Source of the DNA: Sulfuricurvum sp. PC08-66
Lineage (GTDB): Bacteria; Campylobacterota; Campylobacteria; Campylobacterales; Sulfurimonadaceae
Length of the DNA stretch: 64,000 nt
Direction: 5' to 3'
Assembly (NCBI GenBank): GCA_000830255.1
Contig: JQIT01000005.1
Location: 186,001-250,000 of the forward strand
Shown here: positions 35,693 through 46,659 of the stretch, piece after piece
Layout of the letters: each line of letters starts with the position of its first letter
Position numbering within the stretch: position 1 is the first letter of the stretch
Notes under the pieces: model-generated
What the model was told of the DNA's origin: nothing
The model's input: the letters and a program-made list of their open reading frames with translations, nothing else
Databases searched by the model: none
Program-made: the position numbers and the translations under genes

Positions 35693-36946
35693 TTACTCAT
35701 GTGGAAAAAAATATTCATAAAACCGCACCACTTTTATATCTTCTATCGCTTCTGATTGGTTGTAGGTGATGATGGTTTTGGTCTGCGTCTCAAAAGGGAG
35801 TTTGCTTAGTGGTGTGAGCTCTCGTTTGCGGTTTTGGTCATTGAGTTCGTAGCACACTTGGAGTGCGTGTAGCTTGCCATCTCGTCTTGCAATAAAATCA
35901 CACTCAAAACTCTCATGATAAAAAAAGACCTCAAACCCCGCCTTGATAAGCTCGGTGTAGACGAGGTTTTCAAAATACCCTCCAAGATGGGGGCTGAAGC
36001 GAAATCCTAACGACAAAAAGCCGTTGTCGAGGAGATAAATCTTTTTTTTGGCGTTGTTTTGAGTGGCGAGCGAGTAGGAGAAGTGTTTGACTTCACTCAC
36101 AAGATAGCTCTCCTCAAGATAGGCAATGTACTCCTTGATACTTTTGTCATGTATACCCAAAGCTTTGGCAAGAGAGCTGTAGGAGTAGAGTGTAGCGGTG
36201 TTGGTGAGCAGATAGTAACTGAGTGCCTTGAAGCCTTTGGTGTCGCGGATGTCGTTGTTGTAGATGCAATCTTTGAGCAGTATCGAATCGTAATAGCTCG
36301 CTATTAGCTCTCGCTTGAAGCTTGGGTTTGATTGATGCACTTCGACAAACGAGCCGTATTGCATCATCTCATCGACGATGGCTAAGGCTTTGTGGGAGTG
36401 ACGCACGAGACTGAGATACGAGTCGATGCCATTGATAGAGAGTAGCTCCGACAAAGAGAGTGGATAGACCATGGTCGCTATGTATCGACCGCTGAGGAGA
36501 GTTGCGAGTTCTCCGCTTAGAAGCGAGGCATTGGAACCTGTGACAAAAATCTTATCAAACCGCTCATCGTCATAAGCACTCTTGACAAACCGCTCCCAAC
36601 CATCAATTGCTTGCACTTCATCGAGAAAAAGATAACGAATCGGTGTAAGGGTGAGCTTTTGAGCAGTCTCAATCATCTCATAAAACCTCGTCGCATCGGA
36701 AGCAAACGGGATAAAAAATGGGTCATCGAGATTGATGTAGAGGATAGATTTTGGGTCGATGCTTTGTGAGAGGTGGTTTATCATGAGGCGAAAAAGGGTC
36801 GATTTGCCGCTTCGTCGCAACCCTTGGAGTGCTTGGATTTGGCGAGCTTCGAGATTGCGCACAAGTCTCTTGAACACCTCTCTATTATAGAGGTTTGGAT
36901 AGGGCGACTCCCAGTGGCGATTTTGACTTGCTAGGACTTTTTCCAT
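35693..36946 (-). CDS. AAA ATPase with DUF4143
   Basis: The 417-aa protein has Walker A LRRSGKSTLF and Walker B YLFLDEVQAI (with an IDGWERF follow-on), and a C-terminal DUF4143-like nuclease-type domain (ENLVYTELIKAGFEVFFYHESFECDFIARR). This family is usually an accessory, patchily distributed gene of unknown role. It has no operon partner and an AT-rich flank, consistent with acquisition. Confidence 0.82.
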   Translation of the reverse strand: MEKVLASQNRHWESPYPNLYNREVFKRLVRNLEARQIQALQGLRRSGKSTLFRLMINHLSQSIDPKSILYINLDDPFFIPFASDATRFYEMIETAQKLTLTPIRYLFLDEVQAIDGWERFVKSAYDDERFDKIFVTGSNASLLSGELATLLSGRYIATMVYPLSLSELLSINGIDSYLSLVRHSHKALAIVDEMMQYGSFVEVHQSNPSFKRELIASYYDSILLKDCIYNNDIRDTKGFKALSYYLLTNTATLYSYSSLAKALGIHDKSIKEYIAYLEESYLVSEVKHFSYSLATQNNAKKKIYLLDNGFLSLGFRFSPHLGGYFENLVYTELIKAGFEVFFYHESFECDFIARRDGKLHALQVCYELNDQNRKRELTPLSKLPFETQTKTIITYNQSEAIEDIKVVRFYEYFFPHE

Positions 36947-37123
36947 ACTGTGACTACCTAAAATTGTACTATTTCTCGTAGTATAGCACGAAGTTCATCA
37001 CTTACCCCAATGTGAAGTTGTTGTTGGCAACTTTTGTTTCAGCTAGCGTGTTTATCCAAACAGCTAAACAGTAAAACGACTAAACAAAGAGTCTAGTCAA
37101 ATAACTAAACTCTATTTTCCTCT

Positions 37124-38320
<1,197 letters not shown>

Positions 38321-38362
38321 TTAGGAGTACTCTGCAAGTTTCGTTCGAGAGTGTTTGAGGGG

Positions 38363-39622
38363 TTACGCGAGAAAAACGACTCTATCTCTACCGCTGTTTT
38401 TGGCTTGGTAGAGCGCTTCATCTACCCTGCCGATGGTATCATTGATCGTCTCCTCTTTTCGATAGAGGGTGACACCAAAACTCCCTGTTTGCATCTGCAC
38501 ACCGTTCAAACTGCTTTGAGAGAGGGTGACGCGCAGCGATTCGGCAAGCTTTTGGACGCCTTGCGCATCGGTATGGGGGCAAATAATCATAAACTCTTCA
38601 CCACCCCATCGACCTACGATGTCTGTTTTGCGGGTGTTGTTTTGCAAAATTGTCGCTAATTTGACCAAGACCTGATCACCGACTTGATGCCCGAAGGTAT
38701 CGTTGACCTTTTTGAAGTAGTCGATGTCCAGCAAAATCAAGCCAAACATATGCCCAGAGCGTTGTGAGCGCTCCATTTCGCTGTTGAGGACGCTTTCGAG
38801 TTTGTAGCGATTGTAGATGCCTGTCAATTTGTCGGTAATGTACAACTTCTCTAGCTCGATATTTTTGGCTAAGAGCTCTTGGGTTTTGTCCTGTACTTTT
38901 TGGTCCAAGGAGGCGTTGAGGCTCTCAAGTTCCCTTTTGGCATCGAGTATTTTGCTAAGCATAAAACCAAAACTCTCTTGGAAGAAGGTCAGCTCATCTT
39001 TTTGGCGTTTGGTCGGTTTTGTGTTTTGGATAAATGCGCTGTGCTCTAGATTGTTCCAATCGATTTTTTCTATATCGCGTGCAAAAAGCGTAATGGGACG
39101 CGTGAAGAGCTTGTTGAATGCCCATAGCAATAGTATCCACAGCAAGATGCTTTTGAGAATGGCACTTATGACAATGAAATAAAAATTGCTTTTGACCCGC
39201 TCCAAAACGATAGAGGCGTTGGAAAAGAGCGTCACTTGCCCTAGCGATTGCACGCCCAATGGACTCTCTAGTTCCAGCGAAAAGGTGTGCGAAATCTCCT
39301 GCGATGCAGAGATATCACCTAGCGATTTGATAGGTAGGTTCTCTTTGGAAACGAGTGCTACACCAGTGACGAAGTGCAAATCGTACATGCTTTTCAAAAT
39401 CATATCGGTTTGCCCATCGTCAAAGAGCCACAGCGCATTGGAGAGGGGTTTTTTTGCCATTTTTTCTAGTTCAACAATCTCTTGGTTGATAGCGGTTTTA
39501 GCGTTGTGATACTCATTGTACATATGTATGGCGGTCATGGTGATAGTGATGGAAAAATAGATGACAAAGACCACTTGGAGTAGCTTGATAGCAATAGAGT
39601 GTCGAATATTAAAAGAACCCAT
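38363..39622 (-). CDS. Membrane diguanylate cyclase
   Basis: The 419-aa protein has membrane helices near residues 10-30 and 160-180 around a periplasmic sensor region, then a HAMP/coiled-coil and a GGDEF domain with the active GGEEF and an upstream RxxD I-site (RKTD). It makes c-di-GMP. The ATG shares a base with the stop of the solute-binding protein upstream on the strand, so the two are coupled. Confidence 0.88.
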   Translation of the reverse strand: MGSFNIRHSIAIKLLQVVFVIYFSITITMTAIHMYNEYHNAKTAINQEIVELEKMAKKPLSNALWLFDDGQTDMILKSMYDLHFVTGVALVSKENLPIKSLGDISASQEISHTFSLELESPLGVQSLGQVTLFSNASIVLERVKSNFYFIVISAILKSILLWILLLWAFNKLFTRPITLFARDIEKIDWNNLEHSAFIQNTKPTKRQKDELTFFQESFGFMLSKILDAKRELESLNASLDQKVQDKTQELLAKNIELEKLYITDKLTGIYNRYKLESVLNSEMERSQRSGHMFGLILLDIDYFKKVNDTFGHQVGDQVLVKLATILQNNTRKTDIVGRWGGEEFMIICPHTDAQGVQKLAESLRVTLSQSSLNGVQMQTGSFGVTLYRKEETINDTIGRVDEALYQAKNSGRDRVVFLA

Positions 39623-40863
39623 TAGGGGTTGGTCGCAAGGATAGTATTGACAGCTGCTAATGCTTCTGTGAGTGCCTCTTGGGCGGTTTGGTCACTTTGC
39701 ATCATGCGGGCAAAAATCGTGACCAAGGCATCGTTGCAACGTCCCAATTGCGGGTGTTTGGGATAGGCGATGCCCATATCGAGGTAGTTTTTGTAGCGTG
39801 AACGCGAGGAGTGTTTGAGGTACGCCTCATCGTTTTGGAGGGAGGTGCGAGCAGGTATATGCCCTGCAAGTGACCAATCGATACCGTGATGTGAGACGAA
39901 ATTGGCAAACGCCGCCGCTGCGATTTGTCTCTCATGAGAGGGTTGGTGGGCGTTTTTGGGCAATACAAGGGTGTGCGAATCGCTCATCGCGGCAGGCTTG
40001 TCAAAGACCTGAGGGAAGGGTGCCACCCCAAAATCGAGTGCTTCGTTTTGTTCGAAATTCCATGTCGCCCAAACGCCTGTGAGCATCACAGCCGACTTTT
40101 CAAATTTGAACATATTGTAGCCCTGAATATCGTTGATAGGCTTGGCATAGATGCCCTCATCGCGTAGGCGTGTCAAAAATTGTAGTGCTTTGAGCGCTGA
40201 GGCGTTGTTGAAAGCGGCTTTGTTGTCCTCGATGTAGGCACCGCCTCCCTCGATTTGGTGGTAGAGGCTGTACCAAATCCAAAAAGGAAATACATTGTCG
40301 ATGGGTTGCCCAAGGGCGGTAATTTTGCTGGGTAGGTAGGTCTTGATTTTGTGGAAAAAGCGTAGCGTTTGCGCCTCACCGATGGGGGCTTTGAGGGTGC
40401 CATTGGCATCAAGAAGTCCCACCTCTTTGAGGTAGCGCTTGTTGTAGTAGGTCATGAGCAGATATCTGTCTAGCGCGACAGCGTAGTAGTTTTTGTCAAA
40501 GGTAACAGCTTCGCGAATCCAAGGGGAGAAATCCTCCCACTCAAAAGCGACCTCTTTGTCAAACGAGGAGAGATTGACCAGTCCATCGAGGCTTTTGAAT
40601 TGGGCAAGTTTGCTTGCATGCACGATAGCGATATCGGGCGGTGTCCCTGCGGCGAGTGCTTCGAGGAGTTTGGGGTAGTATTTTGCCCACTCGATGACAT
40701 GCATGGTGACGGTGGTCTCTTGCTGTGAGGCATTGAATTTGTCTACGATGAACTGCATGGGTCTAGCATCCCCACCCGAAAAGGGGATCCAATACTCCAG
40801 TACCACTCTCTCTTTGGCGAACAAGGCAAGTGTCAAAAATAGTATCGATAGTATTGTTCGCAC
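39622..40863 (-). CDS. Extracellular solute-binding protein, family 1
   Basis: The 413-aa protein has a signal peptide (residues 1-16, ending LFA) and an ABC sugar-binding-protein fold (LEYWIPFSGG, GTPPDIAIVHASKLAQF, AVMLTGVWATWNF). No ABC permease or ATPase is encoded nearby; the only partner is the diguanylate cyclase. It may feed ligand state to that sensor. Confidence 0.8.
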   Translation of the reverse strand: MRTILSILFLTLALFAKERVVLEYWIPFSGGDARPMQFIVDKFNASQQETTVTMHVIEWAKYYPKLLEALAAGTPPDIAIVHASKLAQFKSLDGLVNLSSFDKEVAFEWEDFSPWIREAVTFDKNYYAVALDRYLLMTYYNKRYLKEVGLLDANGTLKAPIGEAQTLRFFHKIKTYLPSKITALGQPIDNVFPFWIWYSLYHQIEGGGAYIEDNKAAFNNASALKALQFLTRLRDEGIYAKPINDIQGYNMFKFEKSAVMLTGVWATWNFEQNEALDFGVAPFPQVFDKPAAMSDSHTLVLPKNAHQPSHERQIAAAAFANFVSHHGIDWSLAGHIPARTSLQNDEAYLKHSSRSRYKNYLDMGIAYPKHPQLGRCNDALVTIFARMMQSDQTAQEALTEALAAVNTILATNP

Positions 40864-41077
40864 AAGAGTCCAATAAAAATAGTTTTGAACATATGGTACG
40901 GCAATTTTGCTTAAAAATTTAGGGCTGTGACTATACTAGTTTGCGTTTTCGAAAAAGTTGTCTATAAATATTACTAATACAAGAGGATGAAGAGAATTGC
41001 GATGGTTTTGCATCTTTGGAAAAATCAAACGGATGTAAAGAGACATAGCGTGAAAAAATTTGGCTAAAGTACACCAA

Positions 41078-41083
41078 TATAAT
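41078..41083 (+). promoter_or_regulatory. Probable -10 for the outer-membrane-like gene
   Basis: TATAAT at 41078-41083 lies 22 bp before the TTG start, with AAGGAGA between them. The remaining 200 bp of the 240-bp divergent spacer to the solute-binding protein gene is AT-rich and holds no further gene that I can see. Confidence 0.45.
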
Positions 41084-41104
41084 TGTTTTTTGCAAGGAGA
41101 AGTT

Positions 41105-41683
41105 TTGAAAAGAATAGCTGTTTTACTCTTGTTGTGGAGCACTTTTGCGCTTGGAGGCGCGGATTCGCTTTTTAAAATGATTTACCATTTAGGAGGCGTA
41201 GAGATGTTACGCGTCGATTTTGAAGGGGGAGGTTCACAGAGTATCTATAGCCGTTCAGGTCAAGAGATTGCAGTAGGAGCTAGTGTAGAAGTGTTGCCAT
41301 TTTTGCATTGGGAAAATACGATTGCTGTATCGTTGGGGTATGTCGATGCTGCTAACGGTTACGCGATGTTTTCGCGTTTTCCCTTTGAGTCACAGATCTT
41401 TTTGCAACTGTGGATTTTGCGTGTGGGTGGCGGTATTTCGTACCATATGGCGCCTTCGTTTAGCTGTACTTTTAGCAATTGTGGTACGCACACCGTTGAA
41501 GCACCCCAAATGGGTACCACTGCGGAAGTTGGACTGGCATTTGATTGGGAGTCGCCTTACGGTGAAAAGATGAAGCTTTATTTCGCCTATAAATATCTCC
41601 AAATGACCTATATTTATGACAATGTTCCCATCGATGCTTCAGGGGGAAGTTTTATTATGGGAGCGTTTTTTGATTGGTGGTAA
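41105..41683 (+). CDS. Small outer-membrane/exported beta-barrel-like protein
   Basis: The 192-aa protein probably begins at TTG 41105 behind AAGGAGA. A signal peptide (KRIAVLLLLWSTFALGG) is followed by alternating strand segments rich in aromatic residues, ending FFDWW. It may be an 8-strand barrel. No family is recognised. It converges on the oxidoreductase gene at 41704. Confidence 0.6.
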   Translation: MKRIAVLLLLWSTFALGGADSLFKMIYHLGGVEMLRVDFEGGGSQSIYSRSGQEIAVGASVEVLPFLHWENTIAVSLGYVDAANGYAMFSRFPFESQIFLQLWILRVGGGISYHMAPSFSCTFSNCGTHTVEAPQMGTTAEVGLAFDWESPYGEKMKLYFAYKYLQMTYIYDNVPIDASGGSFIMGAFFDWW

Positions 41684-41703
41684 AAATTGCACCCACCCAA
41701 GCG

Positions 41704-43302
41704 TCAAGCGTGCTTGAGAACCCTATCGCTGGCAAGTTTGCCCGTGAGTATCGACATGGGGACACCTGCAGGGGAGTATGCCCACTGACCCGCTTGAAAA
41801 ACACGAGGAATGGGTGTGAGTACCGAGCGGTCTGAAAACTGAATTTTGTTGACCACAGGTGAGGGGTATTCGAAGCTCCACCCCGTGACGGCGCCCTCAG
41901 AGCTTGCCACGCGTTGCGCGATGCCCAAGGGAGAGAAGGAGAATTGGTGCAAAATATGTGCTTTGAGTTTGGGGAAAATCGAGCGTGTGAGTACCTCGAT
42001 GATTTTTGACTCTAGGCGCTCTTTGAATAGCGTTTGCAGGTTTGACTGCTCTACTTTGACGAACAGCTCATACTCCGCCAAAAGGCTCACGACCAGACCC
42101 GTCTGTCCTTGGGGGGCGAGGATGGGGTCCTTGAGAGCGGGAATGGCAATCTCAAAAGTATTTAGCTCGATGTAGCGCTCTAGCCACGCCCAAAGCTCCT
42201 CTTGCGGGGTGCTCTCCCACGCCAAGAGCAGTGTTTCAAGCTCTCGTGTATAGGTTTGCCCTAGTCCTTGGGGTGATGGGGTGTAAAAAAAGTGCCCATG
42301 CGCAATAGCCCCGAAATACTCCACGGGCAAATCGACCTCCAAAAAGAGGCTAAAAATCGAGTCACTTCCGCGACTGCGCATCACTGCCTCTTTTTGTTTC
42401 TCGATTTTTTGCACCGTCGATGCAGGGAGATGGTCGGTGTGGGTGATGCGATAGAGCGTTTTGAGGTCTGCTGCCCAGATGAGATTTTCATAGGTGTAGC
42501 TAGCCCCATGGGTGTCGATGAGCGTTTGGGAGTGCGCCCACACTTCTCTTATGGTCGTTTGGGTGCGTATATGACCGCCCCATGCAAGGATTTTTTGGGT
42601 GATGGCTTCGGGGAGTTTGCCCACGCCACCCTTGGGATAGTGATAATCCAAAAAGAGCGACATGTAGCTCAGCGCAAAAAAGGTCGGGGTCTTTTTGAAA
42701 AAGTGTTGCGCGATGATGTCACGCAGGGCGCTATTGGAGAGTAGCGTATCCAAAAACTCTTCGACAGGGCGATTCATGCGATTGATACGACCGATGGTGA
42801 GGATAAATTTGGGCAGCCACGGCAGAAGCTTTTTGAAGATGTAGCCCAAATCTTTTTTCAAATCTTTGAAGAGAGGATTTTCGATGCCATAAAGCACCTC
42901 CATATCCTTCATGATGGCGCGTATGACCTTCATAAGTGCGTCGATTTCATGGGCGTTTTGGGGGTAGTGTTTGATGAGCATATCGCGATAGTGTGCGATG
43001 TCATGAACCGTATCGATGTTGACCACATCCCCTTGGAGTCCTATGGATACGGGGCTTGGCACCATCTCTAGGGTGATGCCTAGCTGCGAGAGCATAGGCG
43101 CGATGATACCCGCATCTTCGAGTGCTCTCACCCCTGCATCGAAGCCAAACCCGTTGTGCCAAAAGGTGTTGACCAAGCCGCCACACACCTCGTTTTTCTC
43201 GATGAGCAGGACACTTTTACCCGCTTTGGTTAGGTAGGCAGCAGCGGTGAGTCCTGCGATACCGCCTCCTACGATGATGGTGTGATAGCTATTGGTTCGC
43301 AT
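41704..43302 (-). CDS. FAD-dependent oxidoreductase, phytoene desaturase/CrtISO-like
   Basis: The 532-aa protein has the ADP-binding GGGIAGLTAAAYL with EKNEVCGG, and a C-terminal FAD-binding block (AGQWAYSPAGVPMSILTGKLASDRV). It belongs to the CrtI/retinol saturase-type family. It overlaps the SDR by 14 bp, in the order NTF2-like, SDR, FAD. Substrate is unknown; lipid or carotenoid redox is a guess. Confidence 0.8.
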   Translation of the reverse strand: MRTNSYHTIIVGGGIAGLTAAAYLTKAGKSVLLIEKNEVCGGLVNTFWHNGFGFDAGVRALEDAGIIAPMLSQLGITLEMVPSPVSIGLQGDVVNIDTVHDIAHYRDMLIKHYPQNAHEIDALMKVIRAIMKDMEVLYGIENPLFKDLKKDLGYIFKKLLPWLPKFILTIGRINRMNRPVEEFLDTLLSNSALRDIIAQHFFKKTPTFFALSYMSLFLDYHYPKGGVGKLPEAITQKILAWGGHIRTQTTIREVWAHSQTLIDTHGASYTYENLIWAADLKTLYRITHTDHLPASTVQKIEKQKEAVMRSRGSDSIFSLFLEVDLPVEYFGAIAHGHFFYTPSPQGLGQTYTRELETLLLAWESTPQEELWAWLERYIELNTFEIAIPALKDPILAPQGQTGLVVSLLAEYELFVKVEQSNLQTLFKERLESKIIEVLTRSIFPKLKAHILHQFSFSPLGIAQRVASSEGAVTGWSFEYPSPVVNKIQFSDRSVLTPIPRVFQAGQWAYSPAGVPMSILTGKLASDRVLKHA

Positions 43303-44260
43303 CTATTTTTCCTATTTGAAGGGTTTTTGTCCATAAGAGCGAGGCGACCTCGGCATCGAGCGCGGGGGGTGCTGGCGTTTCAAGCGTAGTGAGGTTGAAA
43401 AATTTGCCCGTGATGCCTTGGAATTGCGCACTTATGCCTAGCGTGTAGAGTGCATCTGCGGAGAGTTGGGCGCTTTTGAGGACTTTGGCGAGGAGGTGCT
43501 TCTTGAACCATCGATAGAGTCGCCCGTTCTCTTTGCCAGTATCGGACTCGACGGCACCAGGGTGCATGGCATTGAGGGTGACAGACGAACCCTCCAAGCG
43601 TTTGGCAAACTCTATCATCGATAAGAGTTGCGCCAATTTGGCATTGCCGTAGCTTGTCAAGCCACTGTAGCCCCCCTTTTCAAACTGCAAATTTTCCATA
43701 TCCAATCCCCAAGGGGCGAATCTATGCCCCTCAGAGTTGACCAGTAGGATACGTGCACGATTTTCGCGCTTTAGCTTGGGCAAAAGCGTGTGGATGAGGA
43801 GGAAACTAGAGAGGTAGTGCACCGCAAAAACGGTATCGAGACCCTCTTGTGTGATGGCTTGGCGAGTGAGGTAGACCCCAGCATTGAGGATGAGTACATC
43901 GATAGGCTTTTCAAGTGCTAACAGTGCTTGTGCAACACGACGTGTCTCCTCTATGAGGCTCAAATCGGCGATGAGAGTGTCGCACATCACACCGTAACGC
44001 GACGTAATTTCGGCTTGGAGTTGTTGCGATTTTTGGGCATTGCGATTGATACACAGCAGGTTGGCACCTTTGGCGGCGTAGGTGTGCGCGGTGGCGTATC
44101 CGATGCCCGACGTGGCACCTGTAATGACCACAAGCTTGCCCTGCGCACTTGTATCGCACGCTATGGGGTCGCGCGTGTTGTTACGCAACATCGCAAAAAT
44201 TTCAGACCATCGATACTGCCCGTAATAGCGCCAAAAGCCGTGTGTGGGTGCGCTACTCAT
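43289..44260 (-). CDS. Short-chain dehydrogenase/reductase
   Basis: The 323-aa protein has TGATSGIG (NAD(P)-binding), NAG (LNAGVYL) and the catalytic YGNAK. It is longer than usual SDRs at the N-terminus (MSSAPTHGFWRYYGQ), about 40 residues before the fold. It is coupled to the NTF2-like protein and the FAD enzyme. Confidence 0.82.
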   Translation of the reverse strand: MSSAPTHGFWRYYGQYRWSEIFAMLRNNTRDPIACDTSAQGKLVVITGATSGIGYATAHTYAAKGANLLCINRNAQKSQQLQAEITSRYGVMCDTLIADLSLIEETRRVAQALLALEKPIDVLILNAGVYLTRQAITQEGLDTVFAVHYLSSFLLIHTLLPKLKRENRARILLVNSEGHRFAPWGLDMENLQFEKGGYSGLTSYGNAKLAQLLSMIEFAKRLEGSSVTLNAMHPGAVESDTGKENGRLYRWFKKHLLAKVLKSAQLSADALYTLGISAQFQGITGKFFNLTTLETPAPPALDAEVASLLWTKTLQIGKIDANQ

Positions 44261-44685
44261 CCAAATTTCCGTTGCATGAAGGCGCGGTAGCGTTTACCCC
44301 ACCACGGAATATTGTCAAAAATATCGCCCCACAAATCGTAGTAATCGCGTTGCGCGACGATTTTGCCCGCAGCGTTGAAGGTGAGACGACTTGCGCCATA
44401 GAGCACTGAGCTGGGGTATTTTTTGTAGCTGATGGTCATCTCCCACTCCATGAAGAGGGTGTCGCCTTGCACTATGGCGTGGACAAGTTTCATGCGTAAA
44501 TCTTGACTACGTTGTGTGAGGCGCTTCGTCATTGCGGTGAAGGCTTCGATGCCGTGTAGCTCTTGAATGGTGTCTTTGAAATGAATGCTGTCGTCGTAGT
44601 AGGGGAGGATATGCGACCAATCGGGCTTGCCTTGGGTGTTGTAGGTCTTTTCCCAAAGGGTTTTGAACTGTTCCAGAGAGAGCAC
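44257..44685 (-). CDS. NTF2-like (SnoaL) protein
   Basis: The 142-aa protein starts at GTG 44685 behind AAGG. The NTF2-like cone fold is suggested by W-HILPYYDDSIHFKD, the IEAFTAMT helix and TLFMEWEMTISYK. It may be a non-enzymatic partner of the SDR and FAD enzyme encoded downstream in the same operon. Confidence 0.7.
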   Translation of the reverse strand: MLSLEQFKTLWEKTYNTQGKPDWSHILPYYDDSIHFKDTIQELHGIEAFTAMTKRLTQRSQDLRMKLVHAIVQGDTLFMEWEMTISYKKYPSSVLYGASRLTFNAAGKIVAQRDYYDLWGDIFDNIPWWGKRYRAFMQRKFG

Positions 44686-44804
44686 TGCGCACCTTTTTTT
44701 GAAGTTAGTGGGCAGATTATAGAGAGTTTCGCGAGAGATTCGTAGTGCGAAAATGGCTGTTCATTTGCCTTTTGCTTGTAGGTGAAGAGCACGGCGGTGC
44801 TAGA

Positions 44805-45305
44805 TTAGTGTGTCGCTAAATCGTCGCGTTTCCATTGACGTTTGAGATGGTAGATATAGATGATAAGTCCGAAAAATATTGCTGAGGTGATTCCCAATAC
44901 GAGCATCAAGCCCGTCTCTTCGGGGATGGTTTCGAGCAGAATGAGTTTGCGAATGAGCACCACAAAACCGATTTCCAAAAGGGTCAAAGCGTATTCAAAG
45001 CTGTTGCGGATGAAAAATGTTTTGACAATAGCAATGACGATAAGGGTAAAAAGACCATCTGTCAAAAGCTCTTTTATGGAAGCAAAATCGAGCACGCCCT
45101 GCGCCCATGTGAGGGTGAAAATTTTGAAAGCAAGGCTGACTATCGCTACGCCCACATAAAAAATCATCATCGTGATGAAAAGGTAGCGTAAAAGATTGAG
45201 AATCAACGTCAAGACGGAATCGAAGCGTGTATCAAGCGCGTTGTTCCATTGGGTCAACCGCGTGAAGAAGCGTTGGAGGAGGGGTTCTTTGGGAGCACTA
45301 GGCAT
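44805..45305 (-). CDS. PsiE-like phosphate-starvation membrane protein
   Basis: This is about 166 aa from ATG 45305 (MPSAPKEPLL). It has four hydrophobic helices in the PsiE layout (LRYLFITMMIFYVGVAI and EIGFVVLIRKLILLE). Function is unknown; PsiE members respond to phosphate starvation in some bacteria. It is a single-gene unit. Confidence 0.7.
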   Translation of the reverse strand: MPSAPKEPLLQRFFTRLTQWNNALDTRFDSVLTLILNLLRYLFITMMIFYVGVAIVSLAFKIFTLTWAQGVLDFASIKELLTDGLFTLIVIAIVKTFFIRNSFEYALTLLEIGFVVLIRKLILLETIPEETGLMLVLGITSAIFFGLIIYIYHLKRQWKRDDLATH

Positions 45306-45450
45306 GGGAAGACTTTGCAGAAATGGGATGGTTAGGGCGCGAAATCGTAGCACACTTTTGAGTCACAGTCGCTTCTTGTTTGCGTGTGATAGGGCGCAAA
45401 ATCAAAAAAGTTTTTTACTCTTATAAAGCTCTACGAATGCGTTGCCCCGC

Positions 45451-46659
45451 CTATCCATTCGCCTCTTGTTTGTAGGTGAAGATGGGTGAGGTGCTAGGGT
45501 CGTTGACCACAGCGGCGGTGATGGTGACGCTTTGTAAATTGGCTCTGCTGGGGCAGGTGAATTGCAGTGGTAGCATCACCTCTTCGAGGATGCCGCGAAG
45601 TCCGCGTGCGCCCACGCCCTTGTCGATAGCCATTTGCGCGATAGCACGTAGTGCCTCCTCCTCGAACGAAAGGGCGATGCCGTCCATCTCAAAGAGCGCT
45701 TGGAACTGTTTGATGAGGGCATTGTCAGGTTCGCGCAAAATCTGCACCATCTGCTCGATATCGAGTTCGACCAGTTGCGCGATGATGGGAATACGCCCGA
45801 TAAACTCAGGGATAATACCGTAGTGCACCAGCGCTTTTTGGTCGATTTTGGGTTCATTTTCGACTTTTTGGGTCGTCTTGGCAAAGCCTACGCGGTTGTT
45901 TTTCTTGGCGTGTTTGTCAGGTACGAGTCCCACAAAAGCCCCACCTGTGATAAAGAGCACATGCTTGGTATCGAAAAGCACCGTTTCGGTCGTGGAGTTT
46001 TTGCGACTCCCTTTGACAGGGACGTAGACTTCAGCGCCCTCGAGAATTTTGAGGAGTCCTTGTTGCACCCCTTCGCCTGAGACGTCGCGTCCCATCGTCG
46101 AGGATTCGCTTTTGCGGGCGATTTTGTCTATCTCATCGATATAGACGATGCCACGTTGGGCTAGCTCGATATCGTAGTTTGCCGCGGCAAGCAGACGGCT
46201 CAAAATACTCTCGACATCTTCGCCCACGTAGCCCGCTTCCGTGAGTGCGGTGGCATCGGCGATGGCGAAGGGGACGTTCATAATTTTGGCAAGCGATTTT
46301 GCCAAGAGGGTCTTGCCACTGCCTGTGGGACCTAGCAAAAGAACATTGCTTTTTTCGAGTTCCACGTCGTTGTAGACAGGGTTTTCGATACGTTTGTAGT
46401 GGTTATAAAGTGCCACTGCCATCACCTTTTTGGCGTCGGATTGACCGATGATATGCTTGTCCAAAAAGGCGACTATCTCTTGAGGTTTGGGGAGACTTTT
46501 GGCGAGTTGCGCGCGCGCTTCGTAGCGCACCTCTTTTTGCAAGATAGTCGCACAGGTTGTGACGCACTCATTGCAGATGTGCGTCGTTTCAGAGGAGAAC
46601 ATCTTTTTGACTTGCGATTGCGGGCGGGCGCAAAAGGAGCAAATTTTTTCAGTTTTCAT
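45451..46659 (-). CDS. clpX: ClpX-type ATPase (possibly nif-linked paralogue)
   Basis: The 402-aa unfoldase has an N-terminal zinc finger (C7, C10, C29, C32), Walker [11 protein letters not shown], pore loop GYVG, RKS...GRDVSGEG and a VGF loop (for the IGF tripeptide that docks ClpP). It overlaps clpP by 4 bp. Length and order are normal for ClpX. The nif context and divergent partner suggest an accessory copy. Confidence 0.9.
   Translation of the reverse strand: MKTEKICSFCARPQSQVKKMFSSETTHICNECVTTCATILQKEVRYEARAQLAKSLPKPQEIVAFLDKHIIGQSDAKKVMAVALYNHYKRIENPVYNDVELEKSNVLLLGPTGSGKTLLAKSLAKIMNVPFAIADATALTEAGYVGEDVESILSRLLAAANYDIELAQRGIVYIDEIDKIARKSESSTMGRDVSGEGVQQGLLKILEGAEVYVPVKGSRKNSTTETVLFDTKHVLFITGGAFVGLVPDKHAKKNNRVGFAKTTQKVENEPKIDQKALVHYGIIPEFIGRIPIIAQLVELDIEQMVQILREPDNALIKQFQALFEMDGIALSFEEEALRAIAQMAIDKGVGARGLRGILEEVMLPLQFTCPSRANLQSVTITAAVVNDPSTSPIFTYKQEANG

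Noticed and set aside
37020-37115. Mobile-element end marked by CTAAAC repeats
   Set aside because: Short, imperfect and AT-rich; no transposase or target duplication is visible.
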